From assembly GCA_016703155.1 (NCBI GenBank), contig JADJCP010000004.1, forward strand, positions 310,001 to 374,000: 64,000 bases of DNA, given 5' to 3'. The position numbers were made by a program, and so were the translations under genes. Positions within the stretch are counted from its first letter, which is position 1, and each line of letters begins with the position of its first letter. Of the stretch, positions 17,843 to 26,659 are shown piece by piece. The DNA is from Hydrogenophilales bacterium. GTDB lineage: Bacteria > Pseudomonadota > Gammaproteobacteria > Burkholderiales > Thiobacillaceae. Under the pieces are notes generated by a model. The model was not told where the DNA came from and made no database searches. It saw only the letters and a program-made list of their open reading frames with translations.

Positions 17843-18700
17843 TCAAGGGGCCCGCCGTCCCCCCAGCAAGCCTTCCAGATTCTTCATCACGTCGGCCGGC
17901 AACAGGATGGTCTTGCTGCCTGGGGCGCTGGCCATTTCCTTCATCGAGGCGATGTATTTCTCACCGAGGATGAACATGGCAGGCAGCTCTTTTTCGGGGA
18001 TGGCGGCGGCAATGCGCCGGATGGCCTCGGCGGAGGCCTCGGCCATGCGCACCTGCGCCTCGGCATCGCGCTTGGCGGATTCAAGGCGGGCTTCGGCCTC
18101 CAGGATGGCGGCCTGCTTATCGCCTTCGGCCTTGGTCACGGTGGCTTTCCGTTCGCGCTCGGCGGCGGCTTGCAGTTCCATCGATTTCTGCATGGTCGGC
18201 GACGGCGAGATGTCCTGAATCTCGACCGATTTGAGGGTCAACCCCCAGTCGGCGACATCGTCGGCGATCGACTCCTTCAACTTGGCCTTGATCTGGTCGC
18301 GGCTGGACAAGGCCGCATCCAGCTCCATGGCACCGATGATCGAGCGCAGCGTCGTCTGCACCAGATTCATCACGGCGAGCTGGAAGTTGGTGACGCCGTA
18401 CACCGCGCTCTGCGTGTCGGTCACCTTGACGAAGGCGATGGCGTTGGTCACCAGCACGGCGTTGTCGCGGGTGATGACTTCCTGCTGCGGGATGTCCAGG
18501 ATCAGATCCTTGGTGGTCACCTTGTAGGCCAGGTTGTCGATGTAGGGAATCAGCACGTGCAGTCCGGGCATCAGGGTCTTGAGGTACTTGCCGAGGCGTT
18601 CGACCACCCACTCCTCGCCCTGCGGAACGATGCGCACGCCCTTCCAGAGGGTGACAAACAGAAAAACGATTAATGCGACCGATACGATTTCACCGCCCAT
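17843..18700 (-). CDS. qmcA: SPFH/Band 7 (stomatin-like) membrane protein
   Basis: A 285-residue protein with one N-terminal membrane helix, then a Band 7 domain starting VRIVPQGEEWVVERLG, and a long alanine/glutamate-rich coiled coil (about residues 175-235). Such proteins form oligomeric membrane scaffolds thought to organise proteases and lipid domains. It is followed eleven bases later by an NfeD-type gene, the classic SPFH-NfeD pair. Confidence 0.9.
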   Translation of the reverse strand: MGGEIVSVALIVFLFVTLWKGVRIVPQGEEWVVERLGKYLKTLMPGLHVLIPYIDNLAYKVTTKDLILDIPQQEVITRDNAVLVTNAIAFVKVTDTQSAVYGVTNFQLAVMNLVQTTLRSIIGAMELDAALSSRDQIKAKLKESIADDVADWGLTLKSVEIQDISPSPTMQKSMELQAAAERERKATVTKAEGDKQAAILEAEARLESAKRDAEAQVRMAEASAEAIRRIAAAIPEKELPAMFILGEKYIASMKEMASAPGSKTILLPADVMKNLEGLLGGRRAP

Positions 18701-18711
18701 GATGCTGTCTC

Positions 18712-19149
18712 CTAGATTTTTTCGACTTTAAGGGTTTGTCCGAATACGTCGACGACCTTGGCCTTGACGCCTGCCTCGATCGGCGCATCCGCCACCACCG
18801 GCCAGCGGTCGGCGCCGAGTACCGGGCGCTGGAACAGGATCTCGCCATTGCCGGTATCGGTGATCGGTCGGGTCATCAGGCCGGTGATGCCGATCACGCC
18901 TTCCTTGGCCTGGCCGGCACTGGTGCGGTTCGGATTCTTGAACCATTTCAGCCAGATGCCCATCATCGCCATGGAACTCACCGCCCAGAGCACGAGCTGT
19001 AACGCGAAGCTCGGTGCCGCGACCAGCATGGCCACCCCCACCAGCAGCGCGCCCAAGCCGAACCAGATCAGGAAAAACGTGGGTACCGTCATTTCCAGCC
19101 CCACCAGCACCATTCCCAGCACCAACCAATGCCACCAGGCTAGTTCCAT
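18712..19149 (-). CDS. NfeD-like membrane protein
   Basis: A 145-residue protein with three to four hydrophobic segments and a C-terminal OB-fold of the NfeD group (GVIGITGLMTRPI; GEILFQ). It is the short form lacking the ClpP-like protease domain and is the partner of the SPFH protein encoded just downstream. Start codon 19149 follows a GGAGAC site. Confidence 0.88.
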   Translation of the reverse strand: MELAWWHWLVLGMVLVGLEMTVPTFFLIWFGLGALLVGVAMLVAAPSFALQLVLWAVSSMAMMGIWLKWFKNPNRTSAGQAKEGVIGITGLMTRPITDTGNGEILFQRPVLGADRWPVVADAPIEAGVKAKVVDVFGQTLKVEKI

Positions 19150-19195
19150 TTTGTCTCCTCGCCGCCGCGTACTTCCAAGCTGCGGATTCTGCCAT

Positions 19196-20713
19196 TCAAT
19201 GACCGCTGACGGGAATCTTGCCGATCTTTATGCGCCATTCCCTGGGCCCGCTTTCGTGCACCGACTCGCCACGGCTATCCACCGCCACGGTCACGGGCAT
19301 GTCAACGACATCGAACTCGTAGATCGCTTCCATGCCCAATTCCACAAACCCAAGGACGCGCGCCGCCTTGATCGCCTTGGATACCAGATAGGCCGCGCCG
19401 CCGACGGCAATGCAATAGACGCCGCCGTGCTGCTTGATGGACGCAATCGCTTCCGGGCCGCGTTCCGATTTGCCGACCATGCCCAGCAGGCCGACCGGGC
19501 CGAGCATCAGATCGGTGAACTTGTCCATGCGCGTCGCCGTGGTCGGGCCGGCGGGGCCGACCGCCTCGTCGCGCACCGGATCGACCGGACCGACGTAGTA
19601 GATGAACTTGTTGTGGAAATCGACCGGTAGCGGTTCGCCCCGAGCCATGAGGTCGGCGATCCGCTTGTGCGCGGCATCGCGGCCGGTGAGCAGCTTGCCG
19701 GTGAGCAGCAGGCGCTCGCCCGCCTTCCAGGTCGCGGTGTCGGCCTTGGTCAGGGTGTCCAGGTTGACCCGGCGCGCTCCGGCGGGGCCGTCCCAGGCGA
19801 TCTCCGGCCACTCGGAGAGCGCCGGCGGCGCGAAGCTCGCCGGACCGCTGCCGTCCAGGGTGAAATGCAAATGGCGCGTCGCGGCGCAGTTGGGGATTAG
19901 GCCGACCGGCAGCGAGGCGGCGTGCGTCGGGTAATCGAGGATCTTCACGTCGAGCACCGTGGTCAGGCCGCCCAGGCCCTGCGCGCCGATGCCCAGGGCG
20001 TTCACCTTGTCGTAGAGCTCCAGGCGCAACTCCTCGACGCGGCTGCCTGGCCCGCGCGCCAACAGTTCATGGATATCCACCGGCCCCATGAGGGCTTCCT
20101 TGGCCAGCAGCAAGGCTTTTTCCGGGGTGCCGCCGATACCGATGCCGAGGATGCCCGGCGGACACCAGCCGGCGCCCATCTCGGGCAGGACCGAAAGCAC
20201 CCAGTCGACGATGCTGTCGCTCGGATTGAGTACCGTGAAATGGGCCTTGTTCTCCGAACCGCCGCCCTTGGCCGCGACCGTCACGTCCACCTTGTCGCCG
20301 GGAACCATCTCGACGTGCACCACCGCCGGGGTGTTGTCGCGGGTGTTCTTGCGCGTGCCCGCGGGGTCGGCGAGCACCGAGGCGCGCAGGGGGTTGTCCG
20401 GATGGGTATAGGCGCGGCGCACGCCTTCATCGACCATCGCTTGCAGGGTCATGCCGGGCTCGAAACGCGCCTCCATGCCGACCTTGAGGAAGACCACGGC
20501 CATGCCGGTGTCCTGACACAGCGGCCGGTGGCCCTCGGCGGCCATGCGCGAATTGATGAGGATCTGCGCCAGGGCATCCTTCGCCGCCGGCGACTGCTCG
20601 CGGTCGTAGGCCGCCTTCATGGCGCGCACGAAATCGAGCGGATGGAAATAGGAGATGTACTGGAAGGCATCGGCGATGGACTGGATGAAATCTTCCTGGC
20701 GTATCTGGCTCAT
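19196..20713 (-). CDS. fumA: Fumarate hydratase, class I
   Basis: Iron-sulfur fumarase, 505 residues, converting fumarate to malate in the TCA cycle. N-terminal alpha domain and C-terminal beta domain are both present in one chain; family motifs include GHRPLCQDTGMAVVF, AKGGGSENKAHFTVL and the NCAATRH cysteine. The C-terminal half has GPAGPTTATRMDKF, typical of the beta domain. It stands alone between the nfeD gene and the hoxJ end. Confidence 0.94.
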   Translation of the reverse strand: MSQIRQEDFIQSIADAFQYISYFHPLDFVRAMKAAYDREQSPAAKDALAQILINSRMAAEGHRPLCQDTGMAVVFLKVGMEARFEPGMTLQAMVDEGVRRAYTHPDNPLRASVLADPAGTRKNTRDNTPAVVHVEMVPGDKVDVTVAAKGGGSENKAHFTVLNPSDSIVDWVLSVLPEMGAGWCPPGILGIGIGGTPEKALLLAKEALMGPVDIHELLARGPGSRVEELRLELYDKVNALGIGAQGLGGLTTVLDVKILDYPTHAASLPVGLIPNCAATRHLHFTLDGSGPASFAPPALSEWPEIAWDGPAGARRVNLDTLTKADTATWKAGERLLLTGKLLTGRDAAHKRIADLMARGEPLPVDFHNKFIYYVGPVDPVRDEAVGPAGPTTATRMDKFTDLMLGPVGLLGMVGKSERGPEAIASIKQHGGVYCIAVGGAAYLVSKAIKAARVLGFVELGMEAIYEFDVVDMPVTVAVDSRGESVHESGPREWRIKIGKIPVSGH

Positions 20714-20769
20714 GGCGTGTCCTCAGGGTGCCGAAGTGGCGCGTTGGCGCGCAGTGTACAGCGTTTTTG

Positions 20770-20825
20770 GTAGGAGCTGGCTTGCCGGCGATAGACGCAA
20801 ATATCGCCGGCAAGCCGGCACCTAC
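20770..20825. repeat. REP-type inverted pair (family B) at the end of hoxJ
   Basis: Two inverted arms of 23 bases (GTAGGAGCTGGCTTGCCGGC... and its complement) separated by about ten bases. The left arm begins with the GTAGGAGC core known from Pseudomonas-type REP sequences. The TAG stop codon of hoxJ lies inside the right arm. The hairpin sits between two minus-strand genes and may act as an mRNA 3' stabiliser. Confidence 0.75.
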
Positions 20826-22233
20826 AGGATGGGCGGCGCGATCTTCCCGGGGCGGGCGAGCGGCAGACGCAGGCGGAAGACGGCGCCACCCTTGGGCACG
20901 TTCTCGGCGGTCAGTTCGCCGCCGTGGCGCTCCACAATGCCGTAGCTGATCGCCAGGCCCAGCCCGGTCCCCTTGCCCACGGGCTTGGTGGTGAAGAAGG
21001 GCTCGAAGACATGGGCCAGCGCCTCTGGCCCGATGCCCGGGCCGTTGTCCTGGAAGGTCACCTCGACGGTCTCGCCGCGCCGCTGAGCGTGGATACGCAA
21101 CAACGGCTGCGCCTCTCCGGCGGTGGCATCCAGGGCGTTCTGCACCAGATTCATGACCACCTGCTGCATCTGGCCGGGCGACCCCTGGACATTGATGCCC
21201 TCCGGAAGATCGAACTCGACCCGAAAGCGCTCATTGGCGGTCTTGCTGACCCAGTGCACCGCGCGTTCGATAACGTCGGTCAGGTTGTAGGGCTGGTTCT
21301 GGTCACGGTCGACGGCTGAAAAACGCTTCAGGTTGTCGACGATGTCGCGGGTGCGCTCGGCCCCTCGACGGTGCCGTCGATGAGCGAAGGCAGATCGTCG
21401 AGGATGCGGTCGATGCGCATCGTCTTGCGCATCGCGTCGAGTGCGTCCGGGGGCCGGCCGCCATGCAGCGCACCGATGTATTCGCCGAGGCGCGCGGCAT
21501 AGCGCTGCAAGGCATGGACATTGCCCAGGACGAAGCTGATCGGATTGTTCAGTTCGTGCGCCACCCCCGCGACCAGCCGGCCCAGCGAGGCCATCTTCTC
21601 GGAATGCAGCAACTGCTGCTGGGTGCGCTTCAGATCCTCATGCGCCTCGTGCAGGGCCTGATAGGCGCGGCGCAGTTCGCCCACCGGCCGGCCGGTGACC
21701 ACCATGCCCACCTGCGCGCCGGCGTGGTTGAAACGCGGCGTGCAATTCAGCGACACGGGGACGGCGCTGCCATCCGCCGCCGTCAGGTAGAGCTCGCAGT
21801 CGTGCAGGCTTTGTCCCGTGTGTCCCTGGAACAGGTGCCGCGAGGTGCTTCGCGAGGTTTCGTCGGCAAACAGGTCGAACAGGCGATGGCCCACCAGGGC
21901 ATCGGGCTGGCGACCGGTGAATTCGACGATGGCCCGGTTCACCTCCTGGATCGTGCCGTCGCGGTCGCACACCAGGAGGATGTCGGACATCGACGACAGC
22001 ACCGACAGGACGAAGCCCTGGGCCTCTTCCAGTGCCGCATTTTTTTCCTCCAGGGCGACTTCGTATTGCAGCAGATCGTTGTAGACCTCGTCCATCTTCT
22101 GGATCACCTCGATCCAGACGTCCTCGCCCAGGCCCGGTGGACTCTCGCCCACGGCTAGGCCGCGCAGGTGATCCAGCGACGGCGGCGTCGGCAGGGCGTC
22201 GAGTCTGGCCTCGGTATCGTGCCTGGTGGTCAT
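20822..22233 (-). CDS. hoxJ: Hydrogen-sensing histidine kinase HoxJ/HupT (apparent frameshift)
   Basis: Cytoplasmic kinase that, with the HoxBC sensor hydrogenase, controls HoxA. An N-terminal coiled region and PAS domain (about residues 75-190) precede the H-box VAGVAHELNNPISF and a HATPase domain (NLVQNALDA, DNGPGIG, GKGTGLGLAISYG). The kinase is split between two frames; inserting one base in the G-run near 21361 joins them into a 470-residue protein with a continuous LIDGTVEG-AERTRDIVDNLKRF sequence. ATG 22233 follows the corrected hoxC stop by two bases. Last gene of the hox/hyp array. Confidence 0.85.
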
Positions 22234-22235
22234 GG

Positions 22236-23668
22236 TCAATGCACCGTGCAGACCATGCACGGGTCGAAGGAACGCACCACGTGCTGCACAGGACCGGGGT
22301 GGTTTCATCGGCGGGCACCGGCAAGCCGATCAGGGCCTGTTCGAGGGCGCCGGGGATGTCGGCGGCGTCGCGCGGCGAGAAATTCCATGTGGTCGGGGCG
22401 ATGATCTGGTAGCCGGCGATGCGCCCCTGGCGGATTTCCAGCCAGTGCCCCAGGCTGCCGCGTGCCGCCTCGGTCAGGCCATGGGACTGACCCGCGTCCG
22501 GTAATTCGAAGGCGTGGCACCAGGACTCGCCCGGCCTCAGTCGTTGCGCCCAGGCTTCCATGGCCGGCAGGATGCTGGCGAGCTCCAGCATCCGGGCCAA
22601 CACCCGAGCCGTGACGCTGCCGCCATGCCGCGCCACGAGGTCGCGTACCAGGGGCTGGCCGGCGACCATCTGACGTGCCAGCGCCCCGGTTTCCATCACC
22701 TGGCCGGCGTAACGTGGCGCCTTGCACCAGGTGTAGGCATTGGCCTTGTCGGGCTGTGGTTGGGTCAGACCCGCGGCGGGCGGGCGGGTTTCGCCGGCCA
22801 TCCAGGCATGGCTGACATCCTCGACGATGGCGCCCGGATCGAGTTCGGCGACACCTCCATCCCAGCGTCCGGCCGGGAAGACATGGTCCTCGGGCGTCTC
22901 GTAGGCGCCGAAACTGAGGAAACGGTCGGTGGCCCGGCCGAGGCGTTCCAGGCCCAGCTCGGCGGCGGCTTCAAGGAACAGGGCCAGATCGCCGCCACGC
23001 CCGGCACGCCAGCGGTCCAGGGCATCGAGGTCGGCCAGCTCGGCGACCGCCTCCAGCCGGTCGCCGAAGGTGTGGCGTTCCAGGAAACGCCGGAAATCGC
23101 GCAGCAGGGCGATGAGCTGCAGTACCTCGGCCTGTTGCAGGGGCTTGGCGCTGCCCCCCGGTTGCAGCGACAGGGTGTGCGGCCATTTGCCGGCCATCAG
23201 GCCCATCAGGTGCATGAAGGCGGCGCGCGCCGGCAGCACGTCGGCGCTGGCCGTGCCGGTGGTCGCGGCAAAGCGTGCCGCCAGGCGTGCGTGCCATGGG
23301 CGGGAGGCATAGGTCGGCCGGGCAAAATCCGGCATGAAGAACAGGTAGAAATGCGACAGGTGATCGGCCAGGTTCTCGCCGGCGGTGACCAGGCATTCCG
23401 CCAGACGGCCATTGTCCGGCGGCACGATGCCGGTCAGGCCGCGCAGTGCCAGAGCGGCGGCGTGCGACTGCGCCACCGAGCAGATGCCGCAGATGCGCGG
23501 CACGATCACCAGGGAATCCAAGGGCGCCTTGCCCGGCAGCATCTCCTCGAAACCGCGATACAGCGGCGAATTGACATAGGCGGCGGCGACCCGGCCGTCG
23601 TCGATCTCCAGACGGACTTCGAGATCGCCTTCGACGCGGTTGAAGGGGCCGAGGAGGCGGGTGGTCAT
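22236..23668 (-). CDS. hoxC: Regulatory [NiFe] hydrogenase large subunit HoxC/HupV (apparent frameshift)
   Basis: Large subunit of the hydrogen-sensing regulatory hydrogenase. The N-terminal nickel motif is RICGICSVAQSH (about residue 58). The C-terminal motif SFDPCMVCTVH, ending directly at the stop with no cleaved tail as expected for sensors, lies in the other frame; one missing G near 22290 restores a 477-residue protein. Without correction the frame runs on into antisense-like sequence through hoxJ. In the uncorrected reading the two C-terminal nickel-binding cysteines are lost, so the protein would be inactive. Confidence 0.87.
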
Positions 23669-23720
23669 GGTTTATGCGCCTTAAACAGGCTAGGTCGTGC
23701 GGAAGCGTTGAATGAACGCC

Positions 23721-23842
23721 TTCCCCCTTTGCAAAGGGGGAGTGAGGGGGATTTGGCGGCGTTGGCATGTATCGATGCCCTAGAAATCCCTGATAAAGCC
23801 CCTACCCTTCGGTACCCCGCCCCCCCTTTTGCAAAGGGGGGA
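23721..23842. repeat. Family A palindromic repeat pair between hoxB and hoxC
   Basis: Two copies of the CCCCCTTTGCAAAGGGGG core (23723-23740 and 23821-23841) facing outward, with GGGGGATTT and AAATCCC ends between them. The second copy carries an extra CCCTACCCTTCGGTACCCC segment that reappears in the hypF copy. The repeats fill most of the 205-base hoxB-hoxC gap. Confidence 0.85.
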
Positions 23843-23873
23843 GTATTTGGCGTCGCACAATGCCCCAGTCGAT

Positions 23874-24884
23874 TCACTTCAGCCCCGTCTTGCGGATCGT
23901 CGGCGTGATCACGTCGTGGTCGGCGACGGCATTTTCCCGCACCCGTTTCGGTGTCGCCGATTTCGACAAGGCCGCCAGTGCGACGAACCAGGCCTTGGGC
24001 ATGTCCGAGGGCAGACCGATGGGGATGCCGGCGACCTTGGGCGTTTCGGCGAAGGGGTGGCCCGGTTCCTCGAAGCGCGGCTCGGTACAGGCGATGCAGG
24101 CATAGCCGCCGCGCAGGCAGGAACCGCTGCCGTTCCACAGGCGCGTGTTGCAGTCGGCGTGCGCCTGGGTGCCCTTGCAGCCCATGTTCTCCATCATGCA
24201 GCCCTGGTCGGAAGGCCGGTGCGCGCTGGCCTTGAATTCATAGAACTCGTTGCGCGGACAGCCGTGGTGCACCAGATGGTCGGCATACAGGCGCGGCCTG
24301 TGGAGTGCGTCGAGATCGTCGGCGGCGAAACGGCCAAGGCCGAGGGCCAGCAGGGTGTCGAGCACCCAGCCGGGGTGCGTCGGGCAGCCGGCAACGTTGA
24401 CCACCGGCAGGCCGCCGCCGGCGCGGAACGCCTGGCCGAGCAGACCGCCCGCCAGGTTGCCGTCGTATTGCAGCCCCACGGCACCGCCGGGATTCGGGCC
24501 GCTGGCGCTGATGCCGCCCCAGGCGGCGCAACTGCCGATGGCCAGGACATGCCGGGCATGGGCGGCCAGATTCTTGACCCAGGCCATCATCGGCTGGCCG
24601 GTGCCGGAGAGCATATGGAAGCGGCCGGTGCCGTTCGGCCCGGTCATGATTGCTCCCTCGACGCAGAGGATGTCCAGACGTTCGCGGCCCTCGGCGCAGG
24701 CCCTGAGGATATCCAGCACCTCGGGGCCGGTCTCGACGCTCAGGCTGGGGTGCCAGAGCAGGCGGATGCCGGCGTCGGCGAGGCGGTCGAAGAGTTGCGG
24801 CGCCTCGGCGTTGAGCAGCGAGAGGGTGCAGCCGCCGCAGCCGCCGGATTGCAGCCAGAGGAGGTTGAGGGGGTCAGTGGCCAT
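23874..24884 (-). CDS. hoxB: Regulatory [NiFe] hydrogenase small subunit HoxB/HupU
   Basis: Iron-sulfur subunit of the hydrogen sensor, 336 residues, with no Tat signal, as expected for the cytoplasmic regulatory type. Cluster cysteines include GGCGGC near residue 15, IGSCAAWGG, AGCPTHPG, HHGCPRNEF and GCKGTQAHADCN. Position 120-equivalent is Gly, so the proximal cluster should be an ordinary [4Fe-4S], unlike HoxK. Flanked on both sides by family A repeats. Confidence 0.93.
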   Translation of the reverse strand: MATDPLNLLWLQSGGCGGCTLSLLNAEAPQLFDRLADAGIRLLWHPSLSVETGPEVLDILRACAEGRERLDILCVEGAIMTGPNGTGRFHMLSGTGQPMMAWVKNLAAHARHVLAIGSCAAWGGISASGPNPGGAVGLQYDGNLAGGLLGQAFRAGGGLPVVNVAGCPTHPGWVLDTLLALGLGRFAADDLDALHRPRLYADHLVHHGCPRNEFYEFKASAHRPSDQGCMMENMGCKGTQAHADCNTRLWNGSGSCLRGGYACIACTEPRFEEPGHPFAETPKVAGIPIGLPSDMPKAWFVALAALSKSATPKRVRENAVADHDVITPTIRKTGLK

Positions 24885-24915
24885 GGCCGCGCTCCGGCGT
24901 TATGGAAACGCTGTT

Positions 24916-25014
24916 AAATCCCCCCTCTCCCCCCTTTTGCAAAGGGGGGAACCATGCTGCCTTGGGACTGCGCGAACGCCCCCCCCTTTGCAAAAGGGGG
25001 GCTGGGGGGGATTT
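24916..25014. repeat. Family A palindromic repeat pair between hoxA and hoxB
   Basis: Inward-facing pair: outer ends AAATCCCCCC and GGGGGGATTT, with cores CCCCCCTTTTGCAAAGGGGGG and CCCCCCTTTGCAAAAGGGGGG. It occupies nearly all of the space between hoxB and hoxA. Confidence 0.85.
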
Positions 25015-25042
25015 CTCCAGCGGTAGCATGATGCAAAGGGAT

Positions 25043-26518
25043 TCATTCATCCCCGATCTCCCCCCGCCCCGGCCGGCCCTTGCCGCGCACCGGCACGTTC
25101 ATGCCCAGGCGCGCCAGCTTGTTGCGCAGCCCAAGGCGCGACAGGCCCAGCTCCTGGGCGGCGCGGCTGACATTGCCGCGATGCCGGGACAGGGTTTCGC
25201 TCAGCAGTTTCGCCTCCAGGGCGTCGACATGGTCGCGCAGTCCGGCGCCGGCCTCCGGGGTCAATATATCGGCGAGGCCGGCGTGACGGATGTGCGGGGC
25301 GAGCGCCTCGGCGTTCAGCATGTTGCCGTCGGACAGCACAAGCATCCGGCGGATCTCGTTCTGCAGTTCGCGGACGTTGCCGGGCCAGGCGTAGGCCGAC
25401 AGGCTGTCCAGCACACCGGGGCCGAAGCCCTTGACCACGCGACCGAGAGCGGCACCGTCCTTGTCGAGGATGGCCCTGGCCAGCAGCGGGATATCCATGG
25501 GCCGCTCGCGCAGGGCGGGCAGGCGCAGCGGCACTGTGGCCAGGCGGTAGAACAGATCCTCGCGGAAACGCCCGGCCTTCACCTCGGCCTCCAGATCGCG
25601 GTTGGTGGCGGCGATGATGCGCACATCCACTGACACCGAACGGTTGTTGCCCAGAGGCCGGAACTCGCCCTCCTGCAGTACCCGAAGCAGCTTCACCTGA
25701 AAGGCCGGCGAAGTCTCGCCGATCTCGTCCAGGAACAGCGTGCCGCCATGCGCCTGCTGGAACAGGCCGGTGCGGTCCTCGTAGGCGCCGGTATAGGCGC
25801 CCTTTTTGTGGCCGAACAATTCCGATTCCAGCAGGGTGTCGGGCAGGGCGCCGCAATTCTCGACGACGAAGGGTTTGTCGGAACGCGGGCTGGCGTAATG
25901 GATGGCGCGCGCCAGCAGCTCCTTGCCGGTGCCGGATTCACCGGTCAGCAGGATGGAGATATCGAATCCGGCAGCTCGTGTCACCATTTCGCAGAGTCGA
26001 CTCAGCGGGCTGTCGGCGGCGCGGACGATGTTGGCCAGATCGAAGGCCTGCTTCACCCGCGCCCGCGTCGCCTCCACCTGGCGGCGCAGGGCCGGCTCGG
26101 CGGTGCGCAGCTCCAGGGCCAGGCGGCGGTTCTCCTGTTCCAGGCGCTGCAACTCGGCGGCGCGCTTCAGGGTCAGCAGCAACTGATCCGGATGCCAGGG
26201 CTTGAGCAGGTACTGATAGATGCCCGCCTCGTTGATGCCGGCGATGATGTCCTCGCTGTCGGTGTAGCCGGAGATGATGATGCGCACCGTCTCGGGCCAG
26301 AGCTCGCGCACCTGCTTGAGGACCTCGACGCCGCTCACCTCGGGCATGCGCTGGTCGGTCAGGACGATGTGCACGGTCTCGCGTTCCATGACCGCCCGCG
26401 CCTCGGCGGCGCTCGACGCGGTATGCACTTCGAAGTCCTCCTCCAGGGTACGGCGCAGGGCCTCCTGCGAGCGGACCTCGTCGTCGACGACCAGGACGGT
26501 GGGGAGGCCGATGGTCAC
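25043..26518 (-). CDS. hoxA: Hydrogenase response regulator HoxA (NtrC family)
   Basis: Sigma-54-dependent activator of hydrogenase genes. A receiver domain (phospho-acceptor in VLTDQRMPE, about residue 54) is followed by a central AAA+ domain with GESGTGKE, the sigma-54-contacting loop GAYTGA and LFLDEIGE, and a Fis-type HTH at the C-terminus (NVSRAAQELGLSRLGLRNKL). The GTG at 26518 with GAGGTGAT upstream is the chosen start (491 residues); the ATG 20 codons earlier lies in the family A repeat. The likely target is the sigma-54-type promoter before hoxK. Confidence 0.93.
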   Translation of the reverse strand: MTIGLPTVLVVDDEVRSQEALRRTLEEDFEVHTASSAAEARAVMERETVHIVLTDQRMPEVSGVEVLKQVRELWPETVRIIISGYTDSEDIIAGINEAGIYQYLLKPWHPDQLLLTLKRAAELQRLEQENRRLALELRTAEPALRRQVEATRARVKQAFDLANIVRAADSPLSRLCEMVTRAAGFDISILLTGESGTGKELLARAIHYASPRSDKPFVVENCGALPDTLLESELFGHKKGAYTGAYEDRTGLFQQAHGGTLFLDEIGETSPAFQVKLLRVLQEGEFRPLGNNRSVSVDVRIIAATNRDLEAEVKAGRFREDLFYRLATVPLRLPALRERPMDIPLLARAILDKDGAALGRVVKGFGPGVLDSLSAYAWPGNVRELQNEIRRMLVLSDGNMLNAEALAPHIRHAGLADILTPEAGAGLRDHVDALEAKLLSETLSRHRGNVSRAAQELGLSRLGLRNKLARLGMNVPVRGKGRPGRGEIGDE

Positions 26519-26552
26519 GATCAAATCACCTCTGGCTTGGCAAGCGCCGAAG

Positions 26553-26646
26553 AAATCCCCCCTGTCCCCCCTTTGCAAAGGGGGGAACCCTACGATCGGC
26601 GCTAGCGGCGCCCCCCCCTTTCGTAAAGGGGGGCTGGGGGGGATTT
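26553..26646. repeat. Family A palindromic repeat pair between hypX and hoxA
   Basis: Inward-facing pair with outer AAATCCCCCC / GGGGGGATTT ends. One core reads CCCCCCTTTGCAAAGGGGGG, the other has TCGTAAAGG in its centre. It lies immediately upstream of the hoxA ribosome-binding site. Confidence 0.85.
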
Positions 26647-26659
26647 GACTGAGCTTGCA

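Noticed and set aside
24916..25014. Family A hairpins as ordinary rho-independent terminators
   Set aside because: Stems end in C/G runs rather than T-runs and lie between genes of one array that must be expressed together; read-through is expected.
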